Source of the DNA: Streptomyces sp. CBMA156
GTDB lineage: Bacteria > Actinomycetota > Actinomycetes > Streptomycetales > Streptomycetaceae
Length of the DNA stretch: 43,422 nucleotides
Assembly: GCF_014596515.1 (NCBI RefSeq)
Contig: NZ_MSJQ01000422.1
Location: 1 to 43,422 of the forward strand
Direction of reading: 5' to 3'
Shown here: positions 24,101 to 36,100 of the stretch, one piece after another
Layout of the letters: each line of letters begins with the position of its first letter
Position numbering within the stretch: the stretch's first letter is position 1
Notes under the pieces: generated by a model
Told to the model about the DNA's origin: nothing
What the model saw: only the letters and a program-made list of their open reading frames with translations
Databases searched by the model: none
Position numbers and translations under genes: made by a program

Positions 24101-27100
24101 CCCGTAGGCCGCGGTCTCCGCACCCGACTCACCAGCCGCCAGACCCGCAAGACCCGCAAGCAGCTCCTCCCGGCTCGCACCCGACACCACCGCACGGTGG
24201 TCGAAGCGCGCCCGCGACACCGCCAGCGAGAAGCCGACGTCCGCGAGCGACAACTCCGGCCGCTCCCCGACGAAGAACGCCAGCCGCGCGGCCTGGTCCC
24301 GCAGCGCGGCCTCGGTCCTGCCCGACACCACCCACGACACCGGAGCGGTGACGGTGGCCTCCGCCACCTCGACCGGCGCGCCGTCCGGAGCCTGCTCCAG
24401 GATCACGTGCGCGTTGGTCCCGCTCAGGCCGAACGAGGACACACCGGCCCGGCGCGGACGCCCGACCGCCGGCCAGTCCCGCGCCTCCGTCAGCAGCTCC
24501 ACCGAACCGGCGGACCAGTCCACCTCGGGTGTGGGCCCGTCGACGTTCAGGGTCTGCGGCAGGTGGCCCTCCTGCATCGCGAAGACCATCTTGATCACGC
24601 CGGCGACACCGGCCGCGGCCTGGGTGTGGCCGATGTTGGACTTCACCGAGCCGAGCCAGAGCGGCTCGCCGCCCTCGCGGTCCTGGCCGTAGGTGGCCAG
24701 CAGCGCCTGCGCCTCGATCGGGTCGCCCAGACGCGTACCCGTCCCGTGCGCCTCGACCACGTCCACCTCGGTGGCCGCAAGCCCGGCACCCGCCAGCGCC
24801 TGCCGGATCACCCGCTGCTGCGACGGACCGTTCGGCGCCGTCAGACCGTTCGACGCACCGTCCTGGTTCACCGCCGAACCCCGCACCACCGCAAGCACCT
24901 TGTGCCCGCTGCGCCGCGCGTCGGACAGCCGCTCCACGAGCAGCATGCCCACGCCCTCGCCCCAGTTGGTGCCGTCGGCGGCCGCCGCGAAGGCCTTGAT
25001 CCGGCCGTCGGAGGCCAGACCGCGCTGCCGCGAGAAGTCCACGAAGGTGTCAGGCCCGGCCATCACGGTGACGCCGCCGACCAGGGCCATCGAGCAGTCG
25101 CCCTGCCGCAGCGACTGCACCGCCAGGTGCAGGGCCACCAGCGAGGACGAGCAGGCCGTGTCCACCGACACCGCAGGGCCCTCCAGGCCCAGCGCGTACG
25201 AGACGCGGCCGGACGCGACGCTGCCGGAGGTGCCCGTGCTGAGGTAGCCCTCAAGCTCCTCGGGGACGGACTGGAGGCCGGGGAAGTAGTCGGTGGCCAT
25301 CACACCGGCGAAGACACCGGTCTGGCTGCCCTGAAGCTCGTTCGGATCGATCCCGGCGCTCTCCAGCGCCTCCCAGGCCGCCTCCAGCAGCAGGCGCTGC
25401 TGCGGGTCGGTGGCCAGCGCCTCGCGCGGCGAGATCCCGAAGAACGCCGGGTCGAAGTCCCCCGCGCTCTCCAGGAAGCCGCCGACCCGGACGTAGGTCG
25501 TGCCGGCCGTGGCCGGGTCCGGGTCGTACAGGCCCTCGACGTCCCAGCCGCGCTCGGCCGGGAACGGCACCAGGCCGTCGCGGCCGTCGGCCACCAGCTG
25601 CCACAGCTCCTCGGGGGAGGTCACCCCGCCCGCGAAGCGGCAGCTCATGCCGACGATCACGATCGGGTCCTCGGCGGCGGTGACCATACGGGCGGCGGCC
25701 GATGCGACCACCGGGGCCGCGCCGACCACCTCCGCCCGCAGGAAGTCCACCAGGGCGGCGGGCGTCGGGTAGTCGAACACCAGCGTCGCCGGCAGCTTCA
25801 GCCCGGTCTCCGCGTTGAGGCGGTTGCGCAGCTCGACCGCGGTGAGCGAGTCGAAGCCCAGCTCCTTGAACGCGCGCTTGGGCGCGATCGCCTCCCCGCC
25901 GCTGTGGCCGAGCGCGGCGGCGACGTGCGTACGGACCAGGTCGAACAGCACGCTGTTCTGCTCGTCCTCGGCGAGCCCGGCGAGCCTGCGGCCCAGCGAC
26001 GAGGAGTCGGCGCGGGCCGCCTTTCCGCTCGCGACGCGGCGGACGGGCGCACCGACCAGACCGTGCAGCAGCCCCGGCAGTGCAGCCGCGCCCTGGCGGC
26101 GCAGGGCGGCCAGGTCCAGCGGCATCGGCACCAGCGCGGCCGTGTCGGCCCGGAGAGCGGCGTCGAGCAGCGCCATGCCGAACTCCGAGGAGATCGGCAC
26201 CATGCCCGAGCGCTTGATCCGCTCCGTGTCGGCCTGCGAGAGGTGCCCGGTGAGGCCGCTGCGCTGCTCCCAGAAGCCCCAGGCCAGCGAGGTCGCGGCC
26301 AGGCCCTGCGAGCGGCGGTGTTCCGCCAGCGCGTCCAGGAAGGTGTTCGCCGCCGCGTAGTTGGCCTGACCGGCGTCGCCGAAGACACCGGCGGCGGAGG
26401 AGAACAGCACGAAGGCCGTCAGGTCCAGCTCACGGGTCAGCTCGTGCAGGTTGACCGCCGCGTCCACCTTCGGGCGCAGCACCGCCGCGAACCGCTCCGG
26501 GGTGAGCGAACCGATCACGCCGTCGTCCAGCACACCGGCCGTGTGCACGACCGCGGTGAGCGGGTACTCGGCGGGGACGGCCGCCAGCAGGGCGGCGAGC
26601 GCCTCCCGGTCGGCGGCGTCGCAGGCCGCGACCTCCACCTCGGCGGCGCCCAACTCGACCAGCTCGTCCGCCAGTTCCCGCGCACCCTCGGCGGCGAGAC
26701 CGCGACGGCTGGTCAGAACGAGGCGGCGGACGCCGTGCTCGGTGACCAGATGGCGCGCGACGAGCGAACCCAGCGCACCCGTACCGCCGGTGACCAGCAC
26801 CGTGCCGGCCGCGTCCAGCTCGAACCCGCCCTCGGCAACCGGCGTACGGACCAGGCGCGGCACGAAGGCCTTGCCACCGCGCAGGGCCACCTGCTCCTCG
26901 CCCGTAGCGACGGCGGCCAGCAGCCGGTCGGCCCCCAGCTCACCGAGACCGCGGTCGGCGTCGACCAGGACGAAGCGGTCCGGGTTCTCCGCCTGAGCGG
27001 AACGCACCAGACCCCAGACCGGCGCGTTGACCAGGTCCTCGACACCCCCGGCCACGGCGACCGCGCCACGGGTGACGAACACCAGGCGGGAGTCCGCGAG

Positions 27101-30100
27101 GCGCTCCTCCGCCAGCCAGGCCTGCACCAGCGCCAGCGCGTCCAGCGCCGACCAGTGGACAGCGGCCACCAGGTCGTCGCCCTCGGACGACGCCACCGGC
27201 ACGAACACCAGCTCCGGCACCGAGCCGGCCGCGGCCAGCTCCGCCGGTCCGGCGAACGCGGCGCCACCGGCGAGAGCGCCGTCCGCCTCGCCGAGCACCG
27301 CCCACGAGGCGGTACCGGCGGCGGGCAGCGCCAGCGCCGACCAGTCCAGCCGGAACAGCGCGTCGCGGAACGCGTCCCCGCCGAGGGCGAGTTCGTCGGC
27401 CGTCGGCTCGTGCCAGGACACCGTCTCAACAGCGAGGACGGGCTCGCCCGAGGCGTCCACGGCGATCAGCGAGCCGCCCGAGAGCCGCACCCGCAGGGCG
27501 GTCGCACCGGTGGCGAAGAGGGAGACACCGGTCCACCCGGAGGCGATCCTGACCGCCTGCCCGTCCAGCGGCAGCACCTGGAGAGCAGCGTCCAGCAGCG
27601 CGGGGTGAAGGCCGAAGCCCTCCGCCGGCACGCCCTCGGGAAGCTCGACCTCCGCGTAGTGGGCGTCGCCGAGCTGCCAGGCCGCGCGCACCCCCTGGAA
27701 GGCCGGGCCGTAGGCCAGACCCGCCTGTGCGAGGCGCCCGTACAGCGACTCCACGTCCACCTCGCGCGCGCCCTGCGGCGGCCAGACCGACAGGTCGATC
27801 CCGACCGCCGGCGCGCCGCCGCTCACCCGGCCGGTCGCGTGGCACACCCACGGCTCGTCGATCCCGGCCGCCTCGTCGCGGGAGTAGACCGCGACCGGAC
27901 GGAAGCCCTCCTCGTCGGCGCCGTCCACGGCCACCCGCAGGGCAACTCCGCCCTGCTCGGGCAGAACGAGCGGGGCCTGGAGCGTCAGCTCCCGCAGGGC
28001 TCCGGCACCGACCTGGTCACCGGCGGCCGTCGCCAGCTCCACGAAGACCGAACCGGGCACCACGGCGGCGGACAGCAGTTCGTGATCGGCGAGCCAGGCG
28101 TGCGACTGGAGAGAGAGGCGGCCGGTCAGCAGAACCGTTCCGGTGGCCGGCAGGGACACCGCCGCACCGAGGATCGGGTGCTCGACCGAGGTCAGCCCGG
28201 CGGGCGCCAGGCTGCCGGTGGGCGCCGTCTGTTCCAGCCAGAAGTGCTGGTGCTGGAAGGCGTACGTCGGCAGGTCGATGCGGCGCGCGCCGCGACCGGC
28301 GAACACTCCGTCCCAGTCGAGTTCCGCGCCACTGGCGTGGAGGCCGGTGACGGCCTGGGTGAAGGACAGCGCCTCCGGGCGGTCCTTGCGCAGGACCGGG
28401 GCGAACACCGAGTCCTCTGCGTCGGCCAGGACGCCCTGGGCCAGGGCCGACAGAGTGCCGTCCGGGCCCAGCTCCAGGAACGTGGTGACGCCCTGGGCGG
28501 CCAAGTAGGTGATGCCGTCGGCGAAGCGGACCGCCTCGCGGACATGCCGCACCCAGTACTCGGGGGACGTCAGCTCGGTCGCCGGCTCGCCGGTCACGTT
28601 CGAGACCACGGCGAACTTCGGCTCGGCATAGGTCAGTTGAGCAGCGATGGCGCGGAACTCGGCCAGCATCGGTTCCATGCGCGGCGAGTGGAACGCGTGG
28701 CTCACCCGCAGCTGACGACCCCGCCGGCCCTCGGCCTTCCAGTGCTCCAGCACTTCAAGGACGGCGGCCTCGTCGCCCGAAACCACCACCGACGTCGGCC
28801 CGTTGACCGCCGCGACGGCGATCTCCGCCTCGCGGCCCGCCAGCAGGGGCAGGATCTCGGCCTCGGTCGCCTCGATGGCGGCCATCGCACCACCCGTGGG
28901 CAGGGCCTGCATCAGGCGCCCTCGGGCCTCGACCAACTTCGCGGCGTCGTCCAGGGACAGCACGCCCGCGACGTGGGCGGCGGCGATCTCACCGACAGAG
29001 TGGCCCACCAGGAAGTCGGGCTTCAGGCCCCACGACTCCACCAGGCGGAACAGTGCGACCTCGATAGCGAACAGCGCCGCCTGCGTGTAGGCGGTCTGAT
29101 CCAGCAGCTCCGAAGCCTCGAACACCACGTCCTTCAACGGGAATTCAAAGCGGGCACACACCTCATCGAAGGCGGCGGCGAACACCGGGAAGGCCGCGTA
29201 CAGCTCACGCCCCATCCCCGCCCGCTGGCTCCCCTGCCCGGTGAACAGGAACGCCAGTGCACCACCGGAGACGACCGACCCCGCGGTCAGCGCGGACAGA
29301 CCTGCCAGCAGCTCGTCCCGGCTCGCACCCGACACCACCGCACGGTGGTCGAAGTGTGCCCGCGACACCGCCAGCGAGTACCCGACGTCCACCGGCGACA
29401 GCTCCGGCCGCTCCCCGACGAAGGACGCCAGCCGCGCGGCCTGGTCCCGCAGCGCGGCCTCGGTCCTGCCCGACAGCACCCACGGCACCGGAGCGGTGAC
29501 CGTCGCCTCGACGGCCTCCGCCGGCTCCTCCGCCGGAGCCTGCTCCAGCACCACATGCGCGTTGGTGCCGCTGATGCCGAACGAGGACACCGCCGCCCGG
29601 CGCGGACGCCCGACCGCCGGCCAGTCCCGGGCCTCGGTCAGCAGCTCCACCGAACCGGCGGACCAGTCCACCTCGGGCGTGGGCGCGTCGACGTTCAGGG
29701 TCCGCGGCATGACGCCGTCACGCAGCGCGAGGACCATCTTGATGATGCCCGCCGCCCCGGCAGCGGCCTGGGTGTGGCCGATGTTGGACTTCACCGAGCC
29801 CAGCCACAGCGGCTCGCCGCCCTCGCGGTCCTGGCCGTAGGTGGCCAGCAGCGCCTGCGCCTCGATCGGGTCGCCCAGACGGGTACCCGTCCCGTGCGCC
29901 TCCACCACGTCCACGTCACCCGTGGCCAGACCCGAGTCGGCCAGCGCCTGCCGGATCACCCGCTGCTGCGACGGACCGTTCGGCGCCGTCAGGCCGTTCG
30001 ACGCACCGTCCTGGTTGACGGCCGAACCCCGCACCACCGCAAGCACCTTGTGCCCGTTGCGCCGCGCGTCCGACAGCCGCTCCACGAGCAGCATGCCGAC

Positions 30101-33100
30101 ACCCTCGCCCCAGATGGTGCCGTCGGCGGCCGCCGCGAAGGCCTTGATCCGGCCGTCCGGCGCCAGCCCGCGCTGCCGCGAGAAGTCCACGAAGGTCTCC
30201 GGGGTGGACATGACCGTCACACCACCGGTGAGAACCAGGGAGGACTCACCGCGCCGCAGCGACTGCACGGCCAGGTGCAGGGCCACCAGCGAGGAGGAGC
30301 ACGCGGTGTCCACCGACACCGCCGGGCCCTCGAAGCCCAGCGCGTACGAGACGCGGCCGGAGGCGACGCTTCCGGAGGTGCCCGTGCTGAGGTAGCCCTC
30401 CAGGTCCTCGGGGACGGCCTGGAGGCTCGGGAAGTAGTCGGTGTTCATCACGCCGGCGAACACACCGGTCCGGCTGCCGCGCAGCTCGCTCGGGTCGATC
30501 CCGGCGCTCTCCAGCGCCTCCCAGGCCGCCTCCAGCAGCAGGCGCTGCTGCGGGTCCATGGAGAGCGCCTCGCGCGGGGAGATGCCGAAGAACTCGGCGT
30601 CGAAGTCGGCCGCGGGGACGAAGCCGCCCTCGCGCACGTACGTCGTGCCGACCCGGGTCGGGTCCGCGTCGAAGATCCCCTCGTTGTCCCAGCCACGGTC
30701 GGCCGGGAACGCGGAGAGGCCCTCACCGCCGTCCAGAACCATCCGCCACAGGTCGTCGGGCGAGGCGATGCCGCCCGCGAAGCGGCAGCTCATGCCGACG
30801 ATCACGATCGGCTCGTCGTCCACGGCGGTGCGGACGACCACCGCGGCGTCCTCGTCGGCGGTCGTGCTGCCGAAGGTCTCGGCGAGCAGGTACTCGACGA
30901 GGGCGGTGGGGGTCGGGTAGTCGAAGGTGAGGGTCGCGGGCAGGCGCAGCCCGGTGAGGGAGTTGAGCCGGTTGCGCAGCTCGACCGCGCTCAGCGAGTC
31001 GAAGCCCAGCTCCTTGAACGCCCGCTTCGGCTCGATCGCCCGGCCGTCGCCGTGGCCGAGCACGGCCGCGACATGCCCGCGGACGAGGTCCGTCAGAGTG
31101 TTCGTCCGCTCGCTGGCGGAGAGTCCGGCGAGCTGGGCGGCGAGGCCGGAGGCGCCGCCGGCCGCGGTGGCGCGACTCGCGACGGCACGGCGGACGGGCG
31201 CGCCGACGAGCCCGCGCAGCAGGGCGGGGACGGTGGCGTCGGCGGTGCGGAACGCGGCGAGGTCGAGCACCATCGGGGAGGCGACGGCGAGACCGGCGGA
31301 CAGCACGGCGTCCAGCAGTCCGAGACCGCGCCCGGTCGGCAGCGGGCTCATGCCCGACCGGCGGATGCGCTCGACGTCCGCGTCCGACAGGCCCTCGGTG
31401 ATACCGCTGCGCTGCTCCCACAGGCCCCACTGGAGGGCGCTGGCGACCAGGCCGTCCGCGCGGCGCCGGGTGGCGAGCGCGTCCAGGAACGCGTTGGCGG
31501 CGGCGTAGTTGCCCTGCCCGGCGTCGCCGAACAGGCCCGCCGAGGACGAGAACAGGACGAAGGCCGTCAGCTCCAGGTCCCGGGTCAGCTCATGCAGGTT
31601 GAGCGCCGCGTCCACCTTCGGGCGCAGCACCGCCTCCAGCCGCTCCGGCGACAGCGAGGCCACCAGGCCGTCGTCCAGCACACCGGCCGTGTGCACCACG
31701 GCGGTCAGCGGACGGTCCGCCGGAACGGCCCTCAGCAGCTCGGCCAGCGCCTCACGGTCGGCGGCGTCGCAGGCGGCGAACTCCACGCTGGAGGCGCCCA
31801 GTTCGAGCAGTTCCTCCGTCAGCTCCTGGGCACCCGCGGCGGCGCCACCGCGGCGGCTGGTCAGCACCACATGCCGCACGCCGTGCTCGACCACAAGGTG
31901 GCGGGCCACCAGGCCGCCCAGCGTGCCCGCGCCGGTGACCAGCACCGTCCCGGACGGGTCGAACTCCACCGGCTGTGCCGAAGCGTCCGAGGCAACCCGC
32001 ACCAGACGCGGCACCATCACCCTGCCGCCACGCACCGCCAACTGCGGCTCACCCGACGACACCGCGCCCGTCAGCCGCTCCCACACCGGCGCGACGTCAT
32101 CAACGTCCAACAGCGTGAACCGCTCCGGGTTCTCCGACTGCGCCGAACGCACCAGACCCCACACCGGAGCATGAACCAGATCCCCGACACCCTCACCGTC
32201 GACCGCGGCCACCGCACCACGCGTCACGAACACCAGCCGCGAACCCGCGAACCGCGCGTCCTCCAACCACTCCCGCACCACACCCAGCGCCCGGACCACA
32301 GCCCCGCGCACCACATCCGCCGAAACCGAAGCCGACAGCGGCTCCAACGGGAAGAACACCACACCCGGAACCGACGAACCCAGCCCCGCCAAACCCCCCT
32401 CACCCACAACAGCGAAGGAAACCGGACCACCGGAAGCCGTCAGCTCCGACCACTCGACCCGGAACAACGACTCCTCGAAGCCCCCGGCCACCGACAGCTC
32501 ACCCGCCGGCACCTCACGACGCACCACCGAACGCACCGAGAACACCGGCACACCCGAACCATCCGCCGCCACCACAGCATCGCCCGACACCCGCACCCGC
32601 AGCACCGAAGCACCCGACGCGAAGACCGACACCCCCGACCACGACCACCCCGCACCAGGACCCGCCACACCCACAGCCGACTCCATCAGCCCCGGATGAA
32701 CGACAAACCCCTCCACCGACACACCATCAGCGAGCGCGACCTCGGCGAACAACTCATCACCGACCGACCACACCCCCTCCCCCACAACCCGCCCACCCAC
32801 CGGCGGCCACACCGACAGATCGAACGCCGGCCCCTCCGAAACCACCGACAACACACCCACCGCATGCACCGCCCAGGCCGCGGAGGCATCCGCCGTCTCC
32901 GGACGCGAGAAGACCGCCACGGTCCGCCGGCCGTCGGCATCAGCCGCCTCGACGCTCACCCGCAGCACCACGCCGCCCTGCTCTGGCAGCACCAGCGGCG
33001 CGTGGACGGTCAGTTCCTCGACCGTGCCGGCACCGACCTGGTCACCCGCGTGCACCGCCAGCTCCACCAGAGCCGACGACGGCACCACCGCCACACCATG

Positions 33101-36100
33101 CACCCGGTGCTCACCCAGCCACCCGTGCGACTGCAACGACACCCGACCCGCCAGCACCACACCGTCCGAGCCCGGCAGCACCACCACCGCACCCACCAAC
33201 GGATGACCGCTCGCCCCCAGCCCCAGGCTGCTCGCGTCCCCGGCCGCCGTAGCCACGTTCAGCCAGTAGTGCTGGTGCTGGAAGGCGTACGTCGGCAGGT
33301 CGATGCGCCGCCCGGCGCCCCGGCCGGCGAACACGCCGTCCCAGTCCAGGGCGGCGCCGTGCGCGTGCACGCCCAGGACTGCCTGGGTGAAGGACAGCGC
33401 CTCCGGCCGGTCCTTGCGCAGGACCGGGGCGAACAGCGAGTCCTCGGCGTCGGCCAGGACGCCCTGGGCCAGGGCCGACAGGGTACCGTCCGGGCCCAGC
33501 TCCAGGAACTTCTTCACTCCCTGCCCGGCGAGGTACGCGACGCCGTCGGCGAAGCGGACCGCCTCACGGACGTGCCGCACCCAGTACTCGGGCGAGGCCA
33601 GTTCCTCCGCCGTCGCCAGTTCGCCGGTCACGTTGGAGACGATCGGGATGCGCGGCGCGGAGTAGCCGATCACGCGGGCGTGCCAGCGGAACTCCTCCAG
33701 CATGGGCTCCATCCGCGGCGAGTGGAACGCGTGGCTCACCCGCAGCTGACGGCCCTTACGGCCCCGCGCCTTCCAGTGCTCCAGCACCTCCAGCACCGCG
33801 GCCTCGTCACCCGAAACCACCACCGACGTCGGCCCGTTGACCGCCGCGACGGCGATCTCCGCCTCACGGCCCGCCAGCAGCGGCAGCACCTCGGCCTCGG
33901 TCGCCTCGATGGCCGCCATCGCGCCACCGGCGGGCAGCGCCTGCATCAGCCGGCCACGCGCGGCCACCAGGACGGCGGCGTCCTCCAGCGAGAACACCCC
34001 GGCCACGTGCGCGGCGGCCAGTTCGCCGACCGAGTGGCCGACCAGGAAGTCCGGGGTCAGCCCCCAGGACTCGACCAGGCGGAACAGCGACACCTCGACG
34101 GCGAACAGCGCCGCCTGGGTGTACGCGGTCTGGTCCAGCAGCTCCGACCCGTCGAAGACCAGGTCCTTCAGCGGCGCGTCGAGGTGCAGGTCCAGGTAGG
34201 AGCACACCTCGTCGAAGGCCGCAGCGAACACCGGGAACGCCTCGTACAGCTCCCGGCCCATGCCGGTCCGCTGGCTGCCCTGCCCGGTGAACAGGAACGC
34301 CAGCGCACTGCTGGAGGCGACCGAGCCCGCGGTGTCCCCGGCGGCCACCGCCGCGAGGCCCGCGAGCAGTTCGTCGCGGTCCGCGCCGGAGACGACCGCC
34401 CGGTGCTCGAAGCGGGAGCGCGACAGCGCCAGCGAGTGGCCGACGTCCACCGGCGACAGCTCCGGCCGGCCCCCGACGAAGGACGCCAGGCGCGCGGCCT
34501 GATCGCGCAGCGCCGCCTCCGACTTGCCCGACACCACCCACGGCACCGGAGCGGTGACCGTCGCCTCGACGGCTTCCGCCGGCTCCTCCGCCGGAGCCTG
34601 CTCCAGCACCACGTGCGCGTTGGTGCCGCTCATGCCGAACGACGAGACGCCGGCCCGGCGCGGACGCCCGGCCTCCGGCCACTGCCGCGCCTCGGTCAGC
34701 AGCTCCACCGCGCCCGCCGACCAGTCGACGTGCGGCGACGGCTGCCCCGCGTGCAGGGTCTGCGGCAGCACGCCGTTGCGCAGCGCCAGGACCATCTTGA
34801 CGACACCGGCGACACCGGCCGCGGCCTGGGTGTGGCCGACGTTGGACTTCAGCGAGCCGAGCCAGAGCGGCTCGCCGCCCTCACGCCGCTGACCGTACGT
34901 CGAAAGCAGCGCCTGGACCTCGATCGGGTCGCCCAGCCGGGTACCCGTGCCGTGGCCCTCGACGGCGTCGATGTCGGCCGGGGCGAGGCCGGCGTCCGCG
35001 AGGGCGCGGCGGATGACGCGCTGCTGGGCGAGGCCGCTGGGGGCGGTGAGGCCGTTGGAGGCGCCGTCGGAGTTGATGGCGCTGCCCTTGACGAGCGCGA
35101 GCACCCGGTGGCCGTTGCGGCGCGCGTCGGAGAGGCGCTCCAGCACCAGGATGCCGGCGCCCTCGCCCCAGCCGGTGCCGTCGGCGTCGGCGGAGTAGGC
35201 GCGGCAGCGGCCGTCCTCGGAGAGACCGCGCTGGCGGCTGAAGGCGAGGAAGCCGCCGGGGCTGGACATGACGGCGGCGCCGCCGGCGACGGCCAGCGGG
35301 CAGTCACCGCGGCGCAGGGCCTGGACGGCGAGGTGGAGGGCGACGAGCGAGCCGGAGCACGCGGTGTCGACGGTGATCGTGGGGCCTTCGAAGGCGAAGG
35401 TGTAGGCGAGGCGGCCGGAGGCGACGCTGGCGGCGTTGCCGGTGAGCAGGTAGCCCTCCAGGCCGTCGGCGGCGTCGGACAGGCGCGGCCCGTACTCCTG
35501 GTTCTCCACGCCGACGTAGACGCCGGTCTGGCTGCCGCGGGCGGCCCTGGGGTCGATGCCGGCGTTCTCCAGGGCCTCCCAGGTGCTCTCCAGGAGGAGG
35601 CGCTGCTGCGGGTCCATGCCGAGCGCCTCGCGCGGCGAGACGCCGAAGAAGTCGGCGTCGAACTCGCCCGCCCCGTGCAGGAATCCGCCCTGGCGGGTGT
35701 AGGTCTTGCCGCCGTCGTCCGGGTCCGGGGAGTACAGGTCGTCGAGGTCCCAGCCGCGGCTGGTGGGGAACCCGGAGATGGCGTCGCGGCCCTCGGCGAG
35801 GAGCCGCCAGAGGTCGTCCGGGGTGTCGACGCCGCCGGGCAGCCGCACGGCCATGCCGACGATGGCGATCGGCTCGTCATCGTCGGCGGCGGCCGGGAGC
35901 GGCTCGTCCGCGGGGCTGTCGCCGGTGCCGGAGAGCAGGCGGCGCAGCTCGCGCGCGAGCGCCCGTGGGGTGGGGTGGTCGAAGGGCAGGGTGACGGGCA
36001 CCGCCAGTCCGGTGGCGGCGACCAGGCGGCGGTGGAACTCGACGGCGGCGAGCGAGTGGAAGCCGAGTTCGAGGAAGGAGCTCTCGGGGTCGATCTCGCT

